Source: Cellulosimicrobium arenosum
Lineage (GTDB): Bacteria > Actinomycetota > Actinomycetes > Actinomycetales > Cellulomonadaceae
Direction of reading: 5' to 3'
NCBI RefSeq assembly: GCF_014837295.1
Contig: NZ_JACYHB010000003.1
Span: 1-64,000 of the forward strand
Length of the DNA: 64,000 nucleotides
Shown here: piece after piece, positions 44,161 through 51,912 of the stretch
Numbering within the stretch: position 1 is the first letter of the stretch
How the letters are laid out: the number at the start of each line of letters is the position of its first letter
Notes under the pieces: generated by a model
The model's input: the letters and a program-made list of their open reading frames with translations, nothing else
The model's database searches: none
Told to the model about the DNA's origin: nothing
Made by a program: the position numbers and the translations under genes

Positions 44161-44174
44161 GGAAAGCGCTTGCC
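44161..44174. promoter_or_regulatory. LacI-type operator for the SDR/FAD operon
   Basis: GGAAAGCGCTTGCC is symmetrical at 12 of 14 positions around a central AAGCGCTT, the form of a LacI/CcpA-like operator. It lies 68 bases before the SDR start, so sugar-dependent repression of the operon is likely. Confidence 0.6.
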
Positions 44175-44241
44175 GCAGAGGTCGCGGCCATGGCAGACTG
44201 CGGAACGCGTGATCTGCACACTCGAGGAGGAGAGGCGTCCG

Positions 44242-45036
44242 ATGCCGTCCGTAGCACTGGTGACCGGCGGGAACCGCGGGATCGGGTTCGGGATCAGCCG
44301 TCGGCTCGTCGCCGACGGGTTCGCGGTCTCGATCCTGGCGACCCGGGAGGAGCCGACGGACGTGGTGGCGGAGCTGCGCGAGCTCGCGGGCGACGACTCG
44401 CTCGTGCGGTACGTGCGGGGCTCCGTCGCGGACCTCGACGACCACCGCCGGTACGTCGCCGACGCCGTCGACGCATGGGGCCGCCTCGACCTGCTGGTCA
44501 ACAACGCGGGCGTCGCGCCGAGCGTGCGCTCCGACCTGCTCGACGCGACCGCCGAGTCGTTCGACCGGGTGCTCGGCATCAACCTGCGCGGGCCGTACTT
44601 CCTCACGCAGGAGTTCGCACGGCGTGCCGTGGAGCTCCGGGGGCCGCTGGATGCGCTCCCGGAGCCTCCGGCCGGGCCGGTCGCGACGATCGTGAACGTC
44701 TCGTCGATCTCGGCGACCACCGTGTCGACCAACCGCGGCGACTACTGCATCTCCAAGGCCGGCGTCGGCATGGCCACGCAGCTGTGGGCGGCACGCCTCG
44801 GTCCCGAGGGGATCGTCGTGTACGAGGTACGGCCCGGGGTGATCGCCACGGACATGACCGCGGGCGTCACCGCGAAGTACGACGACCTCATCGAGCAGGG
44901 CCTGGCCCCGATCAACCGCTGGGGCCGCCCCGCCGACGTCGCGGGCGCCGTCTCGATCCTGGCCTCGGGGCAGACCCCGTACTCCACCGGCGAGGTCTTC
45001 CACGTCGACGGCGGCATGCACATCCCGGTCCTGTGA
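44242..45036 (+). CDS. Short-chain dehydrogenase/reductase
   Basis: 264 residues with the full classical SDR set: TGGNRGIGFG (cofactor loop), NNAGVAP, the Ser in NVSSISATT, YCISK (Tyr/Lys pair) and RPGVIATDM. GEVFHVDGGMHI closes the chain as in FabG-like enzymes. AGGAGGAGAGG precedes the ATG. It oxidises or reduces an alcohol/ketone, very likely a sugar or sugar acid, because it shares an operon (11-base gap) with a FAD dehydrogenase under a LacI-type operator. Confidence 0.9.
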   Translation: MPSVALVTGGNRGIGFGISRRLVADGFAVSILATREEPTDVVAELRELAGDDSLVRYVRGSVADLDDHRRYVADAVDAWGRLDLLVNNAGVAPSVRSDLLDATAESFDRVLGINLRGPYFLTQEFARRAVELRGPLDALPEPPAGPVATIVNVSSISATTVSTNRGDYCISKAGVGMATQLWAARLGPEGIVVYEVRPGVIATDMTAGVTAKYDDLIEQGLAPINRWGRPADVAGAVSILASGQTPYSTGEVFHVDGGMHIPVL

Positions 45037-45047
45037 GGGGAGAACCC

Positions 45048-47177
45048 ATGAGCCACGAGCCCGAGACCCTCCGCGTCGGCGGGTACGACGTGCCCGTCGT
45101 CACCGCCACGACCGTCGTCGTCGGTACCGGTTCGGCCGGCTACTGCGCGGCCGACCGGCTGGTTCAGTTCGGCCACGACGACGTGGTCATGGTCGCGGAC
45201 AAGGTCAACGCCGGGGCGTCGCGCAACGCGGGGTCCGACAAGCAGACGTACTACAAGCTGACCCTGTCGGGCGGCGACGACGACTCGGTGCGCGAGATGG
45301 CGCAGACGCTCTACTCGGGCGGCGCGATGGACGGCGACAACGCGCTCGCCGAGGCCGCGCTCTCGGCGCGCGGGTTCCTCCACCTCGTCGACCTGGGCGT
45401 CCCGTTCCCGCAGAACCGGTTCGGCGAGTTCATCGGCTACAAGACCGACCACGACCCGCGCCGCCGCGCGACGTCGGTCGGCCCGTACACGAGCCGCACC
45501 ATGGTCGAGCGGCTCGAGAAGAAGGTCCGGGCCGACGGCACGCGGGTCTTCGACGAGTGCCGGGTGGTCGACGTCGTCACCGCGCCCGACCCGGCCGGGG
45601 AGCCGGGCGCGCGCAAGGTCGCGGGCCTGCTCGTGCTGCGCACCGACGTCCCGCACGACGGCGCCGCGAGCCCGTGGCTGCTGTTCCGCTGCACCAACCT
45701 CGTGTACGCGACGGGCGGGCCCGCGGGGATGTACGCGACGCGCGTGTTCCCCAACGGCCAGTGGGGCGCGTCCGGCGCGGCCTACCGCGCGGGCGTGCAC
45801 GGCAAGAACCTCACCGAGTGGCAGTTCGGCCTCGCGTCGACCAAGCCGCGGTGGAACGTGTCCGGGACGTACATGCAGGTCGTCCCGCGGTTCGTCTCCA
45901 CGGACGCCGACGGCGGCGGCGAGCGCGAGTTCCTCACCGAGGCGATCCCCGACTACGGGCGCCTCATGTCCCTGGTGTTCCTCAAGGGCTACCAGTGGCC
46001 GTTCGACATCCGCAAGGCGCGCGACGGGTCGAGCCTCGTCGACCTGCTCGTCTACCGCGAGACGGTCCTGCGCGGGCGTCGCGTCTTCCTCGACTTCCGC
46101 CGCAACCCGGTCCAGGACGAGTTCGACCCCTCGGCGCTGTCGCCGGAGGCGTTCGAGTACCTGGAGCGCGCGGGCGTGCTCTCCGGCACGCCGATCGAGC
46201 GGCTGCGCCGCATGAACGAGCCCGCGTACCAGTTCTACCTGGACAAGAACCCGTACGTGGACCTCGAGCGGGAGATGCTCGAGGTCGACGTGTGCGCCCA
46301 GCACAACAACGGCGGCCTCGCGGTCGACGCGTGGTGGCAGTCGAACGTCGCCGGGTTCTTCCCCGTCGGCGAGGCCGGCGGCGCGCACGGGGTGTACCGC
46401 CCCGGCGGCGCGGCGCTCAACAGCGGGCAGGTCGGCGCGACCCGCGCGTCGCAGTTCATCGCGGCGCGACGCGACGAGAAGCCGTCCGACGAGGCGGCGT
46501 TCGTCGACGCGGCGGCGCCCGTGCTCGGCGCCGCGCTCGACCTCACCGCGCGGGCCACGGGCCGCGCGGCGTCGGGCACCCCCGACAACACCGGCGACCT
46601 GCTGCGCGACGTGCAGCGGCTCATGAGCGAGAAGGCCGGCCCGGTGCGCTCCGCCGCGTCGATCGCCGAGGCGCTCGACCAGGTGCACGCGTGGCTCACC
46701 GCCTACGACGACCTCGTCAGCGCCGACGCCGGGTCGCGCCGCGCCGTCAACCGGACGTTCCTCGTCCGGGACATCCTCACCAGCGCGTACGTCTACCTGT
46801 CGGCCATGGCCGACTACCTCGCCCACGGCGGCCGGTCGCGCGGGTCGGTGCTCTACACCGACGCCGACGGCGACCTGCCCCTCGTCGGGTACGGAGACGA
46901 CGCGCAGAGCGAGCTCGACCTGCCCGACCTCTACCGGTTCCGCCTCGACGGCGGTGCGCTCGACGAGGAGGTCCAGGAGACGGCGTGGGTCGCCCCGGGT
47001 GGAGACGTGCCCGGGTCCGACGACGGCACGTCCTGGGCGCCGGTGGTCCCGCGCGACGGCGCGGACCTCGCGGGCGTGCCGGTGTTCCGGTGGCGTCCAC
47101 GTCGTCCCGTCCCGGCGGACGACGACTTCTTCGAGAACGTCTGGCGCGAGTTCCGCGACCACGGCAACGTCTACTGA
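45048..47177 (+). CDS. FAD-binding dehydrogenase, fumarate-reductase-like
   Basis: 709 residues; AGGGGAG precedes the ATG. The FAD fold is TTVVVGTGSAGYCAADRL. NAGASRNAGSDKQTYYK and NLVYATGGPAGMYATRVFPNG follow, then FFPVGEAGGAHGVYRPGGAALNSGQVGATRASQFIA, the C-terminal FAD/substrate loop of succinate dehydrogenase/fumarate reductase flavoproteins. No iron-sulfur or membrane partner is nearby, so it probably works as a stand-alone flavoenzyme. It is in an operon with the SDR gene; the pair resembles uncharacterised sugar-oxidation modules of Actinobacteria. The substrate is unknown. Confidence 0.85.
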   Translation: MSHEPETLRVGGYDVPVVTATTVVVGTGSAGYCAADRLVQFGHDDVVMVADKVNAGASRNAGSDKQTYYKLTLSGGDDDSVREMAQTLYSGGAMDGDNALAEAALSARGFLHLVDLGVPFPQNRFGEFIGYKTDHDPRRRATSVGPYTSRTMVERLEKKVRADGTRVFDECRVVDVVTAPDPAGEPGARKVAGLLVLRTDVPHDGAASPWLLFRCTNLVYATGGPAGMYATRVFPNGQWGASGAAYRAGVHGKNLTEWQFGLASTKPRWNVSGTYMQVVPRFVSTDADGGGEREFLTEAIPDYGRLMSLVFLKGYQWPFDIRKARDGSSLVDLLVYRETVLRGRRVFLDFRRNPVQDEFDPSALSPEAFEYLERAGVLSGTPIERLRRMNEPAYQFYLDKNPYVDLEREMLEVDVCAQHNNGGLAVDAWWQSNVAGFFPVGEAGGAHGVYRPGGAALNSGQVGATRASQFIAARRDEKPSDEAAFVDAAAPVLGAALDLTARATGRAASGTPDNTGDLLRDVQRLMSEKAGPVRSAASIAEALDQVHAWLTAYDDLVSADAGSRRAVNRTFLVRDILTSAYVYLSAMADYLAHGGRSRGSVLYTDADGDLPLVGYGDDAQSELDLPDLYRFRLDGGALDEEVQETAWVAPGGDVPGSDDGTSWAPVVPRDGADLAGVPVFRWRPRRPVPADDDFFENVWREFRDHGNVY

Positions 47178-47206
47178 GGGCTGCAGCGTCTACTGAGGGC
47201 TGCAGC
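47169..47206. repeat. 19-bp tandem duplication at the end of the FAD gene
   Basis: GTCTACTGAGGGCTGCAGC occurs twice back to back (47169-47187, 47188-47206). The first copy contains the last two codons and stop of the FAD dehydrogenase, so the protein is unchanged. It looks like a recent replication slip. Confidence 0.9.
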
Positions 47207-47282
47207 GAGCGGGCCGCCCCGCCTGTCGGGTCACGGGCGCCCGCGGACCTGACGACCCGGCCGGCAGGATAGATTGCCGACG

Positions 47283-48500
47283 ATGCGCCGCCCCGCCCCG
47301 ACGTCCTTGCCACCCATCGGCCGAGTGCCCGGTTTCCGGGCCCTGATCGGCATGTCGCTCCTGGGCTTCGCCGGGTACGCGCTGCTGCTGCCCGCGGCGC
47401 CCTTGTGGGCGGTGCGGGGCGGGGCGGACGAGGGCGGCGCCGGTCTCATCAACGCGGTGCTGATGCTGGCGACCGTCCTGACGCAGACGACCGTCCCGTG
47501 GGCGCTGCGCCGCATCGGGTGGCGCCCGACGATGGTCGCCGGGGTGCTCCTGCTGGGCCTGCCGTCGCTCCTGTTCGCCGTCACCGACCACCTCCCGTGG
47601 CTGCTCGTCCTGTCCGCCGTCCGCGGGACGGGCTTCGCCGTCCTGACGGTCTGCGGCTCGAGCGCCGTCGCGGCCCTCGTGGACGGCCCGAGGCACGGGC
47701 GCGCGATCGGCCTCTACGGTCTCTCGATCGCCCTCCCGCAGCTGGTGCTGGTCCCGGGAGCGGCTTGGATCGCCGAGACCCTGGACTTCGGGGTCGTCTT
47801 CGCCCTCGGAGCCCTCCCGGCGATCGCGGTCCCGTTCGCCGCCCGGCTGGGGCGCTGTCTCGACCGGCTCGCGCGCGAGGACACGCCGGCGCCCGACGAG
47901 TCCGCCGCCCCCGGCCGCGGACGTGCCCTGAGGGGTCTGGTCGTGCCCGCCCTCGTGCTCCTCGCGGTGACCGCGCCGGGCGGAGCGCTGCTGACCTTCA
48001 CCCCGCAGCTCGCCGGGACCGCGGGCGTCGCGGCGCTCGGCCTGCTCGCGTTCACCGGGGTCACGGCGTTGTCACGCTGGGCCGTGGGCGGGTTCGCGGA
48101 CCGCTACGGTCCGAGCGTCTTCCTCGCGCCGCTGCTCGCGCTGTGCGCCGGCGGGCTGGTGCTCTGCGCGTGGGCGATCGCCGACGGCGGGACGCGGCCG
48201 GTGCTCCTCGTCCTGGGCATGGCGATCGTCGGGGTCTCGTACGGGAGCCTGCAGAACCTGACCCTCGTCGCGTCCTTCGCGGCCGTGCCGCGCCGGCAGC
48301 ACAGCACGGCCAGCGCCGTGTGGAACATCGGGTTCGACGCCGGTACCGGGCTCGGGTCCCTGGTCGTCGGGTTCGTCGCCGCCGGGACGAGCTTCTCGGT
48401 CGGGCTGCTGACGACCGCGGTGGTCTGCGTGGTCGCCGCCGGGGCCGTGCTCGTCGTCCCGGTCGCCGGGGGAGCGCGGGGGCCGCGCCCGTCCGCGTGA
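47283..48500 (+). CDS. MFS transporter
   Basis: 405 residues with about 12 hydrophobic helices and a hydrophilic mid-loop (RLAREDTPAPDESAAPGRG). The N-terminus is cytoplasmic; helix 1 is ALIGMSLLGFAGYALLLPAAPLW. Motif A is degenerate (WALRRIGWRPTMVAG), and SRWAVGGFADRYGPSVFLAP is the second-half copy. It resembles arabinose/YfcJ-like exporters; the substrate is unknown. TAGATT ends seven bases before the ATG and no ribosome site is present, so the transcript may be leaderless. Confidence 0.82.
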   Translation: MRRPAPTSLPPIGRVPGFRALIGMSLLGFAGYALLLPAAPLWAVRGGADEGGAGLINAVLMLATVLTQTTVPWALRRIGWRPTMVAGVLLLGLPSLLFAVTDHLPWLLVLSAVRGTGFAVLTVCGSSAVAALVDGPRHGRAIGLYGLSIALPQLVLVPGAAWIAETLDFGVVFALGALPAIAVPFAARLGRCLDRLAREDTPAPDESAAPGRGRALRGLVVPALVLLAVTAPGGALLTFTPQLAGTAGVAALGLLAFTGVTALSRWAVGGFADRYGPSVFLAPLLALCAGGLVLCAWAIADGGTRPVLLVLGMAIVGVSYGSLQNLTLVASFAAVPRRQHSTASAVWNIGFDAGTGLGSLVVGFVAAGTSFSVGLLTTAVVCVVAAGAVLVVPVAGGARGPRPSA

Positions 48501-48536
48501 CGGTCGGCGGCGACCCTCCCCGCGTACGGACCGGTC

Positions 48537-49916
48537 TCAGCGGAGCGCGGCGAACTCCGGGCGTCCGTCGGCCGGCGGGGCGACGATCATCTCCGGCAGG
48601 TTCCGCGCCAGGAGCCACAGGGGCGCGAGAGCGAGGCAGAGCAACGGCACGATCGTGGGGTCACCGACGACGATCGCAGCCATGAACAGCGCGATCCACC
48701 CGTCGCGGTCGGCGGCGATCACGGCGCCGAGCACCCCGGCGCCGACCGCCACGGCCGGTGGTACGGCCGGGAACAACGCCGTCGCCGCGAGGCCGAGGGC
48801 CACGCCGATGAACACCGCCGGGAAGATCCGCCCGCCACGGAAGCCGGCTGCCGCGGCGACGACGAGCGCGCCGATCTTGACCACGGCGACGAGCGCGAGC
48901 CCCTGCCAGGTCCGGTCGTCGGCCGTCTGCGCGAGCTCCTCCATCTGGGTCAGCCCCTTGAACAGCGTCTCGGGACCACCGAGCACCCCGAGGAGCCCGA
49001 GGACGAACCCGCCGAGCCCGAGTGCGACGACCGGGCTCGGGATGCGGTGGAGACCGTGGTGCAGGACGGGGAGCAGGTACGCGCCGAGGGCGACGAGCAG
49101 GGCGGCGACGACGGCGACGATCGGGGCGCTGAGCAGGTCCCACGCCTGGGGGTCGGAGTAGGGCGCGATGTCCACCGCGAAGCTCGGTGCCCCGATCAGC
49201 AGCATCGTCACGGAGCCCGCACCGGCCGCGACGAGCGGCAGGAACAGCCTGTCGAACAGGCGGCCCGCGCTCGCGCCGCGCTCCGCGAACGTCTCCGTGA
49301 GGATCAGGACGGCGGCGACGGGCGTGGCGAACAGCGCGCCCACGGTCCCGGCGGTGGCCAGGAGGACAGGGGCGGCCGGGCTACCGGGGATCGCTGCACG
49401 CGGCCGCGCCATGATCCAGACGGCGAGGGCGACGTTCAGCGCGATGATGGGGTTCTCGGGGCCCAGGCTCACGCCGCCGGCGAGGCCGAGCGCGAGCGCG
49501 ACCGCGAGTCCGGGGAGGGCGCGCACCGGGAGGGGAGGTGCGACGAGACCGGTCGTGATCGGGTCGCTGCCCGCGTGACCCGGGAACCACCGCACCGTGG
49601 CCCCGACGAGCAGACCGGTGACCGTGAGGACGGCGATCGTCCACCACCACGGGACGCCGTCGGGTCCCATCACGTCCCACGCCTCGGGGAGGGTCGTCCA
49701 CACGGCGTCCTGCACCGACTCGGCGAGGGTGGAGATCCCCACGAGCGTCAGCGCGCACAGCACCCCCACGAGCAGCGCGACGGGGACCGAACGGAGCAGC
49801 GCCCGCGTCGTCGGCATCGTCGCGGTCGGCCCCTCCTCGGCGGCGCGCGGCGTGTCCGCGGTGTCTGCTGCGTCCCCTGCGTCCTCGGCTGCCCCCCGGC
49901 CGCCCGTACCGTCCAT
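48537..49916 (-). CDS. ClC-family chloride channel/transporter
   Basis: 459 residues from the ATG giving MDGTGGRG; a start at MPTTRALL is possible. After a 45-residue acidic head come about ten hydrophobic segments with ClC-type signature sites: GSDPITTG (for GSGIP), GGVSLGPENPIIAL (for GREGP, with Glu kept near the gate) and GFRGGRIFPAVFIGVALG (for GxFxP). It moves chloride or another anion across the membrane. The motifs differ from canonical EcClC as in the actinobacterial ion-channel-protein subgroup. It is convergent with the MFS gene. Confidence 0.85.
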   Translation of the reverse strand: MDGTGGRGAAEDAGDAADTADTPRAAEEGPTATMPTTRALLRSVPVALLVGVLCALTLVGISTLAESVQDAVWTTLPEAWDVMGPDGVPWWWTIAVLTVTGLLVGATVRWFPGHAGSDPITTGLVAPPLPVRALPGLAVALALGLAGGVSLGPENPIIALNVALAVWIMARPRAAIPGSPAAPVLLATAGTVGALFATPVAAVLILTETFAERGASAGRLFDRLFLPLVAAGAGSVTMLLIGAPSFAVDIAPYSDPQAWDLLSAPIVAVVAALLVALGAYLLPVLHHGLHRIPSPVVALGLGGFVLGLLGVLGGPETLFKGLTQMEELAQTADDRTWQGLALVAVVKIGALVVAAAAGFRGGRIFPAVFIGVALGLAATALFPAVPPAVAVGAGVLGAVIAADRDGWIALFMAAIVVGDPTIVPLLCLALAPLWLLARNLPEMIVAPPADGRPEFAALR

Positions 49917-50001
49917 GGCGCACAGGCAACCACGGACGACGGCCTCGCGCACCCTCGGTCCGCGGCTGCGCGCGGGAGGAGGTCTGCGAGAGGATGCGGG
50001 C

Positions 50002-50094
50002 ATGGACAGGAACCGAACGCTGGTCGTCGGGCTCGCCGTCTGCGCCGGGGTGATCGTGGCCACGCTCCTCGTCGTCGCGCTCGTCACCGGCTAG
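50002..50094 (+). CDS. Small single-pass membrane protein
   Basis: 30 residues: a short charged start (MDRNRT) and one hydrophobic helix (LVVGLAVCAGVIVATLLVVA). AGAGGA lies upstream, a little far from the ATG. It ends 18 bases before the methyltransferase gene and may be cotranscribed. No family recognised; a chance ORF cannot be excluded. Confidence 0.4.
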   Translation: MDRNRTLVVGLAVCAGVIVATLLVVALVTG

Positions 50095-50112
50095 CGGTCA
50101 GGGCCCGCATCG

Positions 50113-50884
50113 ATGCCGAGCGACGACCTCGACGACCTCCTCGCCGCGGGCGAGGCGGCGGACGTGACCGGTTGGGACTTCTCGTGGCTCGCCGGGCGCG
50201 CCACCGAGGAGCGGCCACCGTGGGGCTACGCGCGCCTGCTCGCGGACCGGCTCGGGCGGGCCGGGTCGTCGCTCGACGTCCAGACCGGCGGTGGCGAGGT
50301 GCTCGCCGAGGCGGCCGTCTTGCCGCGGACCGCCGTCGCGACCGAGTCGTGGGCGCCCAACGTCGCGGCGGCCAGCCGGCTGCTGCACCCGCGCGGGCGT
50401 CGTCGTGGTCGCCGACCCCGACGAGCCGCCGCTGCCGTTCGCGGACGCCGCGTTCGACCTCGTCACGAGCCGCCACCCCGCGACCGTCTGGTGGGACGAG
50501 ATCGCGCGCGTCCTGCGGCCGGGCGGGACGTACCTCGCGCAGCACGTCGGCCCCGGGAGCGCCTTCGAGCTGATCGAGTACTTCCTCGGTCCCCAGCCGG
50601 AGGGTCGGCGGCACCGCGACCCCGGCGACGAGGCCGCCGCCGCGCGCGCCGCCGGCCTCGAGGTCGTGGACCTGCGCACGGCCCGTACGCGCATCGAGCT
50701 GCACGACGTCGCGGCCGCCGTCTACCTGCTGCGCAAGGTCGTGTGGTGGGTGCCGGACTTCACCGTGGACCGCTACCGGGACCGGCTGCGGGACCTGCAC
50801 GAGCAGATCCGGCGCGAGGGACCGTTCGTCGCGCACTCGACCCGGCACCTGATCGAGGCGCGCCGCCCGGCTGCGGCCTCGTAG
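50113..50884 (+). pseudogene. SAM-dependent methyltransferase split by a frameshift
   Basis: The first frame (from ATG 50113) reads DDLLAAGEAADVTGWDFSWL, LDVQTGGGEVLAEA, NVAAASRLLHPRG; the normal continuation GVVVVADPDEPPLPFADAAFDLVTSRHP is in the next frame, which runs to 50884 with RVLRPGGTYLAQHVGPGS and ending IEARRPAAAS. The shift lies at about 50395-50400 in a CG-rich run (CCGCGCGGGCGTCGTCGTGG), consistent with one extra base. Together the pieces give a ~256-residue methyltransferase. Either the gene is inactive or this is a sequencing error; programmed shifting seems unlikely. Confidence 0.8.
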
Positions 50885-50957
50885 AGTTCGTCGTCGAGCG
50901 GTGCGTCGACCACTCGAGCCGACAGGCCGGGGCGCACCGGGGACGTGAGGGCCACCG

Positions 50958-51857
50958 ATGACGCCGGAGCACGTGGACCTCTCCGTCCTGGACCGCCGGA
51001 CGACGCGCGAGGAAGCCGTCACGGTGCGCGAGATGGCGCGCCGCGGGGCTTTCGGCGAGCCGAGCGCGCAGAGCGTCGGCGAGGGCCGGCGCACGGCGGG
51101 CCTGCTCGGGATCGTCGTCGGGGTCTTCCTGGGCCTGATCTGCCTCGTGACCCTCGTCGTCCAGCTGGTGGGCGGGAGCGTCGACCGGGGAGAGCTGGTC
51201 GTCTGGCTCGTGCTCACGGCGGTCCTCGTCTCGCCCGCGTTCCTCCTGCCCCTCCTCGGTCGGGCCTCGGACCTGCGGATGTGGCGTCGCTGCGCCCCGC
51301 TCCTCGAGCTGGCCCGGGCGAACGGGGCGCAGCTCGAGCCGGTGTCGTCGCGCCCCGCGCTGCCGGGGCGGATCTTCGGCGTCGGCATCGGCCGCGTGCC
51401 GACGACGACCGAGCGGGTGGCGTGGCCCGCGACCGAGGCCGGCCCCGAGGTCGAGACCGGCACCCGGACCTACGTCGTGTCTTCCAGCTCCAGCTCGACC
51501 ACGCACCGGCACCGGTACGTCGCGGTACGGCTCGACGCAGCACAGGGGAGTCCCCGGATCGTCTTCGAGCCCGGTCGTCACGACGGGATCCGCCAGGGCT
51601 ACCCGCCGCTCGCGTCGCGCTCGCCCGACGGCACGCTGTACGCCGGGTCCGAGAGCGGGGACCACGCGCAGCGACTCTTCACGGACGACCTCCTCGGGCT
51701 GCTCGCCGACCGCACCGGGCCGATGGCGGCCGAGGTCGTGGACGGCTGGTTCCTCGCCTGGACCGTCGGCGACGGGAGCCCGACGGACCAGCGGCTCTGG
51801 CGCCGTCAGCTCGCGATCGTCACGACCGTCCTCGCCGCGGAGCTCGCCGGGCGGTGA
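50958..51857 (+). CDS. Hypothetical membrane protein
   Basis: 299 residues. A hydrophilic N-terminal part (~45 residues) is followed by two membrane segments (LLGIVVGVFLGLICLVTLVVQLV and LVVWLVLTAVLVSPAFLLPLLG), then a soluble ~190-residue domain with RTYVVSSSSSSTTHRHRYVAVRL and FLAWTVGDGS. No family recognised. The domain probably faces the cytoplasm. It follows the broken methyltransferase by 73 bases on the same strand. Confidence 0.7.
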   Translation: MTPEHVDLSVLDRRTTREEAVTVREMARRGAFGEPSAQSVGEGRRTAGLLGIVVGVFLGLICLVTLVVQLVGGSVDRGELVVWLVLTAVLVSPAFLLPLLGRASDLRMWRRCAPLLELARANGAQLEPVSSRPALPGRIFGVGIGRVPTTTERVAWPATEAGPEVETGTRTYVVSSSSSSTTHRHRYVAVRLDAAQGSPRIVFEPGRHDGIRQGYPPLASRSPDGTLYAGSESGDHAQRLFTDDLLGLLADRTGPMAAEVVDGWFLAWTVGDGSPTDQRLWRRQLAIVTTVLAAELAGR

Positions 51858-51859
51858 GG

Positions 51860-51895
51860 CCCCGCCCCGCCGCGCGCGGGCGACGGGACGGGGCT
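51860..51895. terminator. Bidirectional terminator between convergent genes
   Basis: GCCCCGCCCC (51860-51869) pairs with GGGACGGGGC (51886-51895), one mismatch, in the 55-base gap between two convergent genes. Confidence 0.6.
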
Positions 51896-51912
51896 CGACC
51901 GGGCCGGCCTGG

